Source: CALDOK01 sp964481655
Lineage (GTDB): Bacteria > Myxococcota_A > UBA796 > JAFGLY01
DNA length: 64,000 nt
Assembly (NCBI GenBank): GCA_964481655.1
Contig: CAYZVO010000008.1
Location: 1 to 64,000, forward strand
Direction of reading: 5' to 3'
Every line of letters starts with the position of its first letter. Within the stretch, counting starts at the first letter, position 1. The notes below the pieces were generated by a model. It was not told the DNA's origin and ran no database searches. It saw only the letters and a program-made list of their open reading frames with translations. A program made the translations under genes and the position numbers. Of this stretch, positions 11,981 through 20,966 are shown one piece after another.

Positions 11981-12750
11981 CAGTGCGCGTGGCCGAACCC
12001 CCCGCTGGCTTCTCCGGCGTGGCCTGCGTCGAGGGTGAGCTGCTGCTGCAGCTGCCGGATCTGGAGCGCTCGGCGCTGTGCCCCGTGGAGCCGGCCACCG
12101 CGGTGGCAACCGTGCGAGGCTGGATGCTGGCCAGCGCGCCGCCGCTGGCCCCGCCCGCTGGGCCGGTGTCGGAGGCTCCCACCGGCGGCTCCACGACGCA
12201 CCGGGGAGGCCCCCGGGATCTGTGGCTGGTGGGTTCCGTCGGGCCCGCCTCTCGGCGGCCGGACAAGGTGCCCGCGCTGCGGTTCGAGGCCGAGGCCGAT
12301 CTGCGGCTCGATCCCGTGCTGCTGGGCCTGGCCGCCGTCTTCGAGCCGGGTGAGGTGAGCTCCCTGACACCCCAGCTGGGCACCGGCGCGGCGGGCATCA
12401 CCCGCATGGGCGCGGAGCTGGTGTGCGCCTGGCTGCTGGCCCCGCCCAGCGGCACCCTGTGGGTGTTTGGGGCCCATGGGGGTCCCCGCTGGATCCGCGG
12501 CCGCAGCAAGCTGGACCCCAGCGCCGGAGCCGCGACCTGGCTGACCGCCACCAGCGGCCTGCGGGCCCAGGCCTACCGCCCGGTGGTGGGCCGGGTGCTG
12601 ATGGGCGGCGGCGTGGTGGCCAGCGTCGACTGGCCCCTGGCCCCCGAACGACAGCGGCTGCCCGGTGGAGAGGCCCCGACCTTGCGGCCGATGACGGTGG
12701 CCCTCGAGCTGCGCGTGGCGGGGATACGACCTGGGACGAGGACCCCATGA
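11842..12750 (+). CDS. Exported protein of unknown function in sigma-factor operon
   Basis: A 302-residue protein. GTG 11842 gives MWLAARALLGAGVAGGPAP, a weak signal peptide. The region up to about residue 110 resembles a small alpha/beta domain, followed by a Pro/Ser-rich linker and then a C-terminal half with alternating strands (LWLVGSVGPAS, LRFEAEADLRLDP, TLRPMTVALELRVAG) suggestive of a beta-rich envelope protein. I do not recognise a family. Its stop overlaps the ATG of the sigma-factor gene (ATGA), so it is translationally coupled to it and may act in the same envelope-response circuit. Confidence 0.65.
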   Translation: MWLAARALLGAGVAGGPAPLDWWVPDADRAEQLEGALDQLWADHGVTVRVAEPPAGFSGVACVEGELLLQLPDLERSALCPVEPATAVATVRGWMLASAPPLAPPAGPVSEAPTGGSTTHRGGPRDLWLVGSVGPASRRPDKVPALRFEAEADLRLDPVLLGLAAVFEPGEVSSLTPQLGTGAAGITRMGAELVCAWLLAPPSGTLWVFGAHGGPRWIRGRSKLDPSAGAATWLTATSGLRAQAYRPVVGRVLMGGGVVASVDWPLAPERQRLPGGEAPTLRPMTVALELRVAGIRPGTRTP

Positions 12751-13343
12751 CCCAGGACCGCCAGCTCATCGAGGCCCTGCGCGCCGGCGACGACGGCGCC
12801 CGGGACCGGCTGTACCGGGACCACGCCGAGCAGGTGCTCACCTGGACCATCCGCCTGGCGGGGCCGGGCATGGACCCCGAGGATCTGGCCCACGAGGTCT
12901 TCATCGTGGCCCTGAAGGGCATCCACCGCTTCCGGGGCGACTGCGCCCTCTCCACCTGGCTGTTCGGCATCACCCGGCGGGTGCTGGCCAACGCCCGCCG
13001 GCGTCAGGCCTTCCGCCGGGTCGTCGGCCTCGAGCGCGTGGCCGAGCCGGCGGTCGGAGGGGTGGACGCCGAGGGCTCCATCCAGGCCGCCCAGGAGCGG
13101 CAGGGGGTGCGCGAGGCGCTGCAGGCGCTGTCTCCCAAGCACCGCGAGGTCATCGTGCTGGTGGAGCTCGAGCAGCGCTCCACCGCCGAGGCCGCCGCCA
13201 TGCTCGGCGTGCCCCCCGGCACCGTGCACAGCCGCCTGCACGCGGGCCGCCGGGCCCTGGCGTCCCGCCTGCGCCGCATGGGCTGGGAGAGCCAGGACGG
13301 GCAGCTCGAGCGCCGGGTGTTGCCCTTCGGGAGGTCGGGATGA
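12747..13343 (+). CDS. ECF-type RNA polymerase sigma factor
   Basis: A 198-residue sigma-70 family factor with region 2 (DRLYRDHAEQVLTWTIRLAG, DPEDLAHEVFIVALKGIHRF, STWLFGITRRVLANARRR) and region 4 (LQALSPKHREVIVLVELEQ, STAEAAAMLGVPPGTVHSRL). There is no region 1 or 3, as expected for extracytoplasmic-function factors. ATG 12747 overlaps the preceding stop and the gene's own stop overlaps the next start at 13340, giving tight coupling with the membrane protein that follows, which is probably its anti-sigma factor. It likely transcribes this operon and other envelope genes; its promoter motif could not be identified here. Confidence 0.92.
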   Translation: MTQDRQLIEALRAGDDGARDRLYRDHAEQVLTWTIRLAGPGMDPEDLAHEVFIVALKGIHRFRGDCALSTWLFGITRRVLANARRRQAFRRVVGLERVAEPAVGGVDAEGSIQAAQERQGVREALQALSPKHREVIVLVELEQRSTAEAAAMLGVPPGTVHSRLHAGRRALASRLRRMGWESQDGQLERRVLPFGRSG

Positions 13344-14566
13344 GCCGCCTGCCCCCCGAGCTGGGCGACGGGCTGCGCCCCACGGCCGAGCAGGTCGAGG
13401 GCCTGGTGCAGCCCCTGCCCCGGGCGTGGGTGGAGCGCCTGGCCGCCGGATCCCGACCCACGGCGACGGAGCTGGCGCGCTTCCGCGCGCGCCTCGAGAC
13501 CGCGCCCGACCGACGTGCCGGCTGGCAGCGGCCGGCGCTGGTCCTGGCGGCGGTCTGCGCCCTGCTCGTGGGGTCCTGGTTCGCGGCTCCGGACGGCGAG
13601 CCCTTCCCGGCGCAGCAGGAGCTGCCCCTGGCCGGTGAGGCCGTGCTCGGGCCCACCATCCGAGCCCAGGGCGGCGCGAGCCTGAGCATCACGCGCCGGG
13701 ACAGCCACCACCAGGTGGTGGCCATGGGGCCCGGTCGCGCGACCTTCGAGGTGGACCCCGACGGCCCCGCCACCCGCCTGGTGGTGGTGGCCGGCGAGGT
13801 CGAGATCGAGGTCAAGGGCACCGCCTTCACCGTCGACCGCGACGGCGATCGTGTGGCGGTGCTGGTGCACCGGGGCCTGGTGGAGGTGCGGCACGGCGGG
13901 GCGGCGGAGCTGCTGAGCGCCGGGAAGACCTGGAACACGCCGGAGCCCACCGCGACGGCGCCCGTGCTCCCGGAGGCGGAGCTGGCCGGCCCGCCCACGC
14001 TGCCCGAGGCCCTCCCGACCCCCGATCCCATCGAGCGCCATCGGCCAGCACCCCCGGTGCAGCCCAGCCCGGCGCCGCTCCCTGTGGCCGAGCCGGTCGT
14101 GGCGGAGCTGGAGCCGACGGTGGACGCGCTGCCCCTCGAGCTCGAGCCCCCCGAGGCCGTCCCGGCGCCGCCCACGCCTGCGGAGGTCGCGGAGGCCTAC
14201 GCCGGGATTCTCGATCTCATCGAGCTTCGCGCCTCGGCGGAACGCAGGGTCGAGGCTACCGCCCGCTTCCTGGCGGAGCACGGCGACTCGCCCCACGCCG
14301 AAGAGGTCCGGATCATCGGGCTCGAGGCCCGCGCCGAGGCGACTCCCACCCCGGCGCTTCTGGAGGAGCTGGAGGCCTGGCTCGCCGCCAACCCCTACAA
14401 CCTCTCCCGCCTGCGGCTGCTGGCCGCCCACGCCCGCCTGGCCCATCAGGGCCTGGGCGACTGCGAGCGGGCCGTGCCCAGCTACCGGGCGGTGGCCGCT
14501 GAAGGGGGCGGTGAGTGGCGCGCCTGGGCAGCCGAGGGTCTGGTGCGGTGCGGCCGTGGACGCTGA
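13340..14566 (+). CDS. FecR-like anti-sigma factor with TPR-like C-terminus
   Basis: A 408-residue membrane protein. The N-terminal 60 residues are cytosolic and would bind the sigma factor. One membrane segment follows (ALVLAAVCALLVGSWFA, about residues 66-82), then a periplasmic FecR domain including GRATFEVDPDGPATRLVVVAGEVEIEVKGTAF-type strands, a Pro/Ala-rich linker and a helical, TPR-like end (about residues 280-405). FecR proteins hold or activate the partner ECF factor in response to an outer-membrane signal. The start overlaps the sigma gene by 4 bases and the end overlaps the next frame, consistent with one operon. Confidence 0.8.
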   Translation: MSRLPPELGDGLRPTAEQVEGLVQPLPRAWVERLAAGSRPTATELARFRARLETAPDRRAGWQRPALVLAAVCALLVGSWFAAPDGEPFPAQQELPLAGEAVLGPTIRAQGGASLSITRRDSHHQVVAMGPGRATFEVDPDGPATRLVVVAGEVEIEVKGTAFTVDRDGDRVAVLVHRGLVEVRHGGAAELLSAGKTWNTPEPTATAPVLPEAELAGPPTLPEALPTPDPIERHRPAPPVQPSPAPLPVAEPVVAELEPTVDALPLELEPPEAVPAPPTPAEVAEAYAGILDLIELRASAERRVEATARFLAEHGDSPHAEEVRIIGLEARAEATPTPALLEELEAWLAANPYNLSRLRLLAAHARLAHQGLGDCERAVPSYRAVAAEGGGEWRAWAAEGLVRCGRGR

Positions 14567-16556
14567 GCCCGCCAGGGCGGACACCGGCCTCGCCCCCGCG
14601 TGTCCAGTGGTGGAGGGGGCAGGCCTGGGCTGCGGAGGCCAGCCCGATCTTCGCTGCGAGCCTGGGCTGGACCACACCGGGGTGGTGGACACCGGCACCC
14701 GCGTGGACGCCCGGGTGCAGGGCAGCGGTTGCACGGCGCTGGCTGGCCCCGCTGGCTCGTGGGGGCTGTGTGTCTTGATGGCCCTCTTGGCGTTGGCCCG
14801 GCGCCGCGCTCCCGGGCTCGGGGTGCTCATCCTGGCGTTCGCGACCGGGCAGGCCCTGGCGGTGGACGTCCAGCGGCTTCACCCCACCGACGGAGGCAGC
14901 TTCGTGGCCATCGACGAGGGCGCGCGGCCGGAGCCCTGGGCCACCCGCTTCGCCCTGAGCACCTCGCTGGCGGGCGCCCCGGTCGTGCTGGTGGACCGCG
15001 AGGGCAGCGCGCCGCTGGTGGACCCTCTCTGGGGCCTGGAGCCCGCCCTCTCCCAGGCGGTCAGCGACTGGCTCGAGCTCGGGGGCGCGCTGTCCCTGGG
15101 AGCCTACCTGGACGAGGATGACCAGCTCCAGGGGCCGCTGTGGAGCGAGAATCGGATCTGGGCCACGGTCCCCATGACCCGGGCCGGTGCGCCCACTCAG
15201 GCCTCCTGGACGGTGCAGATCGGCAAGCCGACTCGGCTCGGTGCGGAGGATCCATTCCTGGCCAGCCGCGGCTCGGTCACCGGGCGGCTGGCCCTGCAGC
15301 ACGCGCGAGACGCCTTCCTGCTCGGTGGCGAGCTGGGGCTGCGCCTCGAGCGGGAGAGCGAGCTGCCAGGCCTGACCTGGGGCCGCCGCGTCGAGGCCGG
15401 GATGGGGCTGGGCTGGTGGGCGAAGGATGAGCTGCTGATCACCGCCGAGGCCTTCGGCAGCGCCCCCGTGGGCACCGGGGGCGGTCGCGGCGCCTGGCCC
15501 CTCGAGCTGCTGGGGAGCGCCCGCTGGGAGCTGGCGTCCGGCCTGGCCCTGCGCGCCGGCGGCGGCGTGGGAGTGGGCCACGGGCTGGGCAACCCCAGCT
15601 GGCGCGGCCTGTTCGGCCTGGAGGTCGGGGGAGACGCCTCCGGTGATCGGGACCTCGACGGGATCGTGGACCGGCGGGACCTCTGCCCGGACCGGCCCGA
15701 GGACCACGATCGGTACCGGGACCGCGACGGCTGCCCCGATCTCGACAACGACCGCGACGGCGTCGTGGATGCCCAGGACGCTTGCCCCGACATCCCGGAG
15801 GTTCGCAACGGCTACCTGGACACGGACGGCTGCCCCGACAGCCTGGCGCGGCTGACGGTGGTGGTCCGCTCGGCGGACCCGCGCTGGGAGGGGCCGATGG
15901 ACCTGAGCCTCGACGGCGCGCGCGAGCGGGCCCTGCCCGGCGCGCTGCCCTCCCGAACCCTCGTCCCCGGTCCCCACGCCTACACCCTCGAGGCGGACGG
16001 CCACGAGCCGGTGAGCGGCGTGCTCGCGCTGGCTGAGGGCGACGACACCACCCTCGAGCTCGTCCTGCCTCCCGCGGGGACGGCGTCGCCGCGCGACATC
16101 CTCGGCCCCGAGCTGCCGGAGCTGGTCCAGGGGGATGAGCCCCGTGAGCTGGTGTACTTCGACCTGGACTCCTCCGCGCTGCGTCCCGAGGCCGGCCCGG
16201 TCCTGGACGAGCTGGCCGCCTGGCTGCGGGAGCACACGGACGTGCGCCTGCTGCGGGTGGACGGCCACGCCGACGAGATCGGGCCCTCTGCCTACAACCA
16301 CGCCCTGTCCGTGGCGCGGGCCCGGGCTGTGCGCGAGCGCCTGGTCGCCCTGGAGGTCGAGCCCGAGCGCCTCGAGGCCATCGGCAGCGGAGAGGCCCTG
16401 GCACGGGCCGAGGGCTCGGTGCTCGACCGTCAGGTGAGCTTCCTGGTCATCATCTGGGAGCGGGAGCTTCACCCGGAGGGGGCGTGGCCGGAGGGGCTGC
16501 AGGCGCTGGGGACCCCTCAGCCCGCGACGAGCAACACCCAGGTGACCGCCAGGTAG
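14556..16556 (+). CDS. OmpA-family outer-membrane protein with thrombospondin type 3 repeats
   Basis: A large frame with three parts. A barrel-like region (about residues 110-365) is followed by Asp-rich calcium-binding thrombospondin type 3 repeats (DRDLDGIVDRRDLCPD, DNDRDGVVDAQDACPD) and a C-terminal OmpA peptidoglycan-binding domain (VYFDLDSSALRPEAGP, VDGHADEIGPSAYNHAL). It should anchor the outer membrane to peptidoglycan. The start is uncertain: GTG 14556 gives 666 residues, while ATG 14778 gives a normal signal peptide (GLGVLILAFATGQALA). The stretch between the two has coding-like GC at third positions and ends in a Cys, hydrophobic stretch and ARRR resembling a C-terminal sorting tag. 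The 3' end overlaps the convergent minus-strand gene by 40 bases. Confidence 0.82.
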   Translation: MDAEPARADTGLAPACPVVEGAGLGCGGQPDLRCEPGLDHTGVVDTGTRVDARVQGSGCTALAGPAGSWGLCVLMALLALARRRAPGLGVLILAFATGQALAVDVQRLHPTDGGSFVAIDEGARPEPWATRFALSTSLAGAPVVLVDREGSAPLVDPLWGLEPALSQAVSDWLELGGALSLGAYLDEDDQLQGPLWSENRIWATVPMTRAGAPTQASWTVQIGKPTRLGAEDPFLASRGSVTGRLALQHARDAFLLGGELGLRLERESELPGLTWGRRVEAGMGLGWWAKDELLITAEAFGSAPVGTGGGRGAWPLELLGSARWELASGLALRAGGGVGVGHGLGNPSWRGLFGLEVGGDASGDRDLDGIVDRRDLCPDRPEDHDRYRDRDGCPDLDNDRDGVVDAQDACPDIPEVRNGYLDTDGCPDSLARLTVVVRSADPRWEGPMDLSLDGARERALPGALPSRTLVPGPHAYTLEADGHEPVSGVLALAEGDDTTLELVLPPAGTASPRDILGPELPELVQGDEPRELVYFDLDSSALRPEAGPVLDELAAWLREHTDVRLLRVDGHADEIGPSAYNHALSVARARAVRERLVALEVEPERLEAIGSGEALARAEGSVLDRQVSFLVIIWERELHPEGAWPEGLQALGTPQPATSNTQVTAR

Positions 16557-18589
16557 CTGCCCATCAGCGCCGGCCAGTATGCCAAGCGCAGCGGCCTGGC
16601 CCAGCGCTGCGCCCGGGAGCCCTCACCCCTGCTCGCCCAGATCACCGACACGACCGCCACCGCCAGGATGAAGACGTACTTCAGCAGGTAGAAGTACTCC
16701 AGGTAGACCACCTCAGGGGTGGCCAACTCCTCGCGCAGGGCCGTGTGCGACAGCAGCACCACGAAGAACAGGCCCGAGCAGATGCCCACCAGGTCGGTGG
16801 ATGAGAGCTTGTCCCGCACCCCCTGCAGCAGCACGGTGAACAGCAGCCCGGCCACCACCAGCAGCGGGACGAGGTGTGAGATGAAGGCGTCCACCAGGTT
16901 GCGCTGCAGCAGCACGGTGTAGTGCAGCTCAGGGAAGCCTACCTGGCCGACGTAGTCGGGGATGCCGAAGTCGGTGTTGTAGGAGTGGCTCCGGTAGCCG
17001 AAGAAGGAGCCCTGGAGCGTCCAGCCTTCGGGCACCAGGTCTTGCTCCACGCCGGGGCGGGTGATGGGGATCTGGGGACCGTAGTCCCCGAGGCGGGGCA
17101 CCAGCACTGTGTTCTTCGCGAAGTCCTCGTGCCAGATGCGGATCCACACGGCCTTCTGGTCGAAGGGGTAGCGGTGGTAGTCGAAGGGTTGGCGGAGGGT
17201 GGTCGAGAGGTGCCAGCCGACCACGGTGCAGTCCTCGCTCACGCCTGTGCAGTCCACCTCGTAGGCCGGCGTCACCTCAGGGCCGATGGCTTCGGGCAGC
17301 ACGAAGCCGCGGGACAGATCCGGCGGCTCTTTGCCGTACTCCTGCCACAGGTACCCGCTGACGTGCACGTTGTTGGCCGAGAGGAACTCCAGGGACTGCA
17401 GGAAGACGCCGGTGGGGACCTCGACGACTGGCTCGTTCGTGGCGGCTCCGTGTTTTGCGACCAAGTCGTCGAGGGTCTGGCCATCGCCGATGCGCTGCAT
17501 CTTGGCCGCGTTGAAGCCGTGCTCGGTGGCGGCGAGGTTCCACAGCACCCCGATGCAGGCGGCGAGGCACAGAGCGCTCCCCCCCGAGACGAACCACGCA
17601 CCGCGAGCCCCGCCGCGCTGGCCCGAGAAGCCGAGCAGCAGGGTCACGATGACGAGCAGGCCGAGGGCGAGGAGCAGCTGGGCTTCGAGCTGGCTGGTGC
17701 GCTGGTGCTGGAACAGCTCCTGCTGGGGGAGCGCCACGTGGAGCGACCAGTCGGGCTCGGCCACGCTCTGGACCGAGACCCAGGATGACTGGCCGGTGGC
17801 CGAGAAGTGGACCTCTCTCACGAAGGGCTCGCCCTGCTCCATCTCGGCAGCCAGCTCGAGCAGCGGCTCGTTGTCCGTTCGCGCGGCCCATGCGGTCATG
17901 GGTTCACCGGAGGTCACCAGGTCGGCGTTGTGGTGGACCAGGTGGCGCTGCTGGCTGTCCAGGACCACCGCGAAGCCGCGGGACTGCAGATCCAGGGCCT
18001 CGAGGTCCGCCAGCGACTCGAGATCCAGGACCAGCGCGAGCACGCCGCATTCGTCGGTGCCCGGGACATCGAAGGGCACGGCGTAGCCAACCTCCAGGGC
18101 CTCTCGATCCTCCCAGGTCGGCTCGAACCAGCCCGGGCCGGTGCCGTCGAGGGCGGCCTCGAACCACGGGAGGCGGTCGCTGGTGGAGGCACGCTCGGTT
18201 GAGGCTCCGAGCTGGATGTTGGCACCAACCGAAAGCCCATTGGGGGCGCGGAGCCAGCGGCAGCCGCTGTTGTCGGGGGTGAAGGCTACGACCGCGGTGC
18301 TGATCAGCTCGTTGGACTCCAGCTCCTCCCGCAGAGCATCGTGGACGCCCGCGCTGCAATACCCGGCGCGCTGGGCTTGCAGGATGCCGGACAGCACCTC
18401 CACTCCGGCTTCGATGGTGTCGAGGGTGGAAGCCAGCTTCGTCGTCGTGTCCCGACCCAGCGCCTCGGCCCCCAGATCCCCGTCGATGTGGATCTGGTGC
18501 AGCACCTGGTGCCGGTCCCAGGCGATGCTGCCCACCAGGACCAGGCACGCCAGCCAGCAGACCCAGCGGAGCCAGCGGGCGGGGCTCAC
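16517..18589 (-). CDS. Cache-like sensor domain fused to pentameric ligand-gated ion channel
   Basis: 690 residues from GTG 18589. Order: TM1 (8-24); extracytoplasmic double-Cache-like domain (about 30-290) with the PWFEAALDGTGPGWFEP and GYAVPF hallmarks; TM2 (303-321); TM3 (331-352); a beta-sandwich (about 385-560) carrying VPTGVFLQSLEF and PFDYHRYPFDQKAVWI, which matches the pro-loop of bacterial Cys-loop-type receptors such as GLIC (PLDFRRYPFD); then four helices M1 568-590 with Pro575, M2 598-616, M3 628-652 and M4 668-689. Topology is consistent: both ligand domains fall outside. Known pLGICs form pentameric ion channels; a Cache domain would add small-molecule sensing. Ligand and ion are unknown. 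The start overlaps the stop of the upstream paralog (GTGA), so the two are coupled and could form heteromers. Confidence 0.85.
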   Translation of the reverse strand: MSPARWLRWVCWLACLVLVGSIAWDRHQVLHQIHIDGDLGAEALGRDTTTKLASTLDTIEAGVEVLSGILQAQRAGYCSAGVHDALREELESNELISTAVVAFTPDNSGCRWLRAPNGLSVGANIQLGASTERASTSDRLPWFEAALDGTGPGWFEPTWEDREALEVGYAVPFDVPGTDECGVLALVLDLESLADLEALDLQSRGFAVVLDSQQRHLVHHNADLVTSGEPMTAWAARTDNEPLLELAAEMEQGEPFVREVHFSATGQSSWVSVQSVAEPDWSLHVALPQQELFQHQRTSQLEAQLLLALGLLVIVTLLLGFSGQRGGARGAWFVSGGSALCLAACIGVLWNLAATEHGFNAAKMQRIGDGQTLDDLVAKHGAATNEPVVEVPTGVFLQSLEFLSANNVHVSGYLWQEYGKEPPDLSRGFVLPEAIGPEVTPAYEVDCTGVSEDCTVVGWHLSTTLRQPFDYHRYPFDQKAVWIRIWHEDFAKNTVLVPRLGDYGPQIPITRPGVEQDLVPEGWTLQGSFFGYRSHSYNTDFGIPDYVGQVGFPELHYTVLLQRNLVDAFISHLVPLLVVAGLLFTVLLQGVRDKLSSTDLVGICSGLFFVVLLSHTALREELATPEVVYLEYFYLLKYVFILAVAVVSVIWASRGEGSRAQRWARPLRLAYWPALMGSYLAVTWVLLVAG

Positions 18590-20833
18590 AGAGCCACCCA
18601 GCTGATCAGCAGCAGCACGCCCGACAGCAGCGGCCAGTACAGCAGCTTGACCATCAGATAGTCGTGGTCGGCAAGCAGGGGGATTCGGAGCTTGGCCGCC
18701 TGGGCCACCGTGAACAGGGTGACCAGCATGATGGCCAGGTACATCACCAGGTAGAAGTAGTCGAGGTAGAGCAGATCGCTGGTGGCCAGCTGGCGCCGCA
18801 GCGGCACGTGGGCCAGCAGCACGATGAAGAACAGGCCGGAGCTCAGGCCCACCAGCTCGGTGGACTTCTTGCCGTCGCGGACCCCTCGCAGCAGCAGCGC
18901 GAACAGCAGCCCCGCCACCACGAACAGGGGGATGAGGTGGCTGATGAAGGCGTCGAAGAAGTTGCGCTCGAGCATCACCGTGAAGTGCAGCTCGGGGAAG
19001 TCCTGCTGCCCGGCGTAGTCGGCGATGCCAAAGTCGGTGTTGTAGTCGTGGTTGGCGTAGCCGAAGAACGAGCCCTCGGTGTTCCAGCCCGAGGTGACCA
19101 GGTCTTCGTCCAGGCCGGGCTCAGCGGTGGGGTGCAGCAGCGTGTAGGCGCCCAGATCGGGGACCAGGACCACGTTCTTGGCGAAGTCCTGGTGCCACAG
19201 CCGGACCCAGACCGCCTTGTGGTCGAAGGGGTAGCGGCGGTAGTCGAAGGGCTGGCGCAGGGTGGCCTCGAAATACCACAGCAGGGACTCGGCCCCGTCC
19301 AGGGGCTTGCACTCTGGTCTGTCGCTGGCCGAGAACGCTACGGCTTCCGGGAACACGAAGCCTCGGGAGAGCCCGTCCCCACCCGTCAGGATGTCCCCGT
19401 CGCACGGAGCCCGGCTGCCTGGGTCGTCGTACCGTTGCCACAGGTAGCCGGTGACCTCGACGTTGCTGGAGCTGACAAACTCCAGGGACTGCAGGAACAT
19501 CCCGGTGGGCACCCGCTGCGGGGTGGCCTGCTGACGCTGGGTGGCCTTGGCCTGCCACTGGCTCAGGTAGGTCTCGACGCTGTCCTGGTTGCGCAGACGC
19601 GTCAGGTCCAGGTCGGCGTAGCCCTGGTCCCGCAGCGCCATGGCCCAGATGAAGACCATCCCGCCCAGCAGGGTGAGGGTGCAGGCCGCGGACAGGGGCC
19701 AGAGCCGCCGCGGGGCGCCGGTGTGGATGGCTCGACCGCCGGCGATGAGCATGAAGCTGAGGATCAGCAGGGTGCAGACCGCCAGGGCCAGCCTGATGCG
19801 GGCCTCACCCTGGCGGGCCAGGCCCTCCGGGGTGGTCTGGGGCGACACCACCACCAGCTTCCAGGCGTGCCCCTCGAGCGGGATGTCGTGCCAGGCCAGC
19901 ACCGAGGGCTGTCCGGTGAAGTGGTCCGGGCCCTCCAGCCAGGGCTGCTGGCTGTCGCAGACCGCCTCCGCGTCGCGCAGCAGCGTGTCATCGGTGCGCT
20001 TGGCCAGGTCGGTCAGGCGCTCGAGCTCCAGCCCGGGCTCCACGGCGGGGTGCGCGACGACCGTGGGCTCGAACCCGCCTCGCTGCTGCTCACACTGGAC
20101 GATGAAGGCGTAGCCCTGATCCTCCTGGGACGACTCCGTGAGCCCGCCCAGGCCCTCGAGGGACATGGTGAACAGGACGACCCCCCCCTGGGACCGGCGG
20201 CTCCTGGTCCCCCTCGGATGCGATGAGGAACACGGCCGAGTAGGCCGCGAGCATGGACTGGCTGGCGGTGCCCCAGAAGGGGTCCACCCACTGGGAACCG
20301 TCCTTGATGGGCCCGGTGTACCAGTTGGTGTCGGGGGAGGAAGGGTCTGCCTCGTTGGTCTCGGTGTAGTCGTAGGTGATGCAGGCGTCGGTGATGGCGG
20401 CGCCGGCGTGGGGACGGATCTTGTAGGCAGCCAGGCAGTCGCTGTCGTTGTCGTTGTCGTTGTCGTTGCGATCAGAGGGCGGCATCTTCTGGCGGGCGAA
20501 GGCCACGCCCGCACCGAAGAGGATCTCCGTGTCCTCGAGGGCGCTGTACAGGGCGCTTTCGATGTCTCCGGGTTCGTTGCGGTCCAGCTCGCTCCGCGTC
20601 AGCTTGGCAGCGAACGCTTCGGCGGCGACCTCCACCTCGGCCAGACCGTCGCTGACCTCCAGGGCGATCGCCTCGGCGTACGCGATGGCCGCCGTGCGGT
20701 GGACCTCGATGGTCTCGCTGCGTTCCCACCACAGCTCGAGGGCGAGGGCGCCGGTGACCGCCAGACAGCAGAGCCAGAGGCCCAGCAGGATGCGGTTGAG
20801 GCGGGTGATCTTCGGGTCGGTGCTGTGTCCCAT
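18586..20833 (-). pseudogene. Second Cache-like/pLGIC fusion, interrupted by a one-base frameshift
   Basis: A paralog of the downstream channel gene, from ATG 20833 (MGHSTDPKITRLNRILLG). The first frame covers TM1 and most of the Cache-like domain, including a DNDNDNDSD insert. The rest, including the second half of the sensor, two linker helices, the VPTGMFLQSLEFV and PFDYRRYPFDHKAVWV strands and M1-M4, lies in another frame. Removing one base from a run of eight C (20181-20188) joins them into a 748-residue protein of the same design. The break is therefore a single homopolymer indel: a sequencing error, a recent mutation, or a phase-variable tract. The intact channel half and close similarity to the neighbour suggest recent function. 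Confidence 0.8.
20181..20188. repeat. Run of eight C at the frameshift point
   Basis: Seven C would restore one continuous reading frame across the upstream channel gene (PGG then VVLFTMSLEGL on the minus strand); eight breaks it. Runs of this length are prone to slippage and to base-calling errors. Confidence 0.85.
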
Positions 20834-20929
20834 GCCGCTCCACCAGGCGGCCCAGCTTGGATGCCGGCGCTGGAGCCGCCGCTGAGCGTCGATTTGTAAC
20901 GTGCACCGCGGGGACGCGGAGCGCGCCGT

Positions 20930-20957
20930 GTACCGCTTCGGCTGCGGAGTGCGGTAC
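20930..20957. promoter_or_regulatory. Inverted repeat between divergent channel and kinase genes
   Basis: GTACCGC (20930-20936) and GCGGTAC (20951-20957) form a perfect 7-bp inverted repeat with a 14-base spacer, ending nine bases before the kinase start at 20967, in the divergent intergenic region. It could be an operator or an mRNA hairpin; no binding protein can be named. Confidence 0.35.
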
Positions 20958-20966
20958 CCTCTCCCC

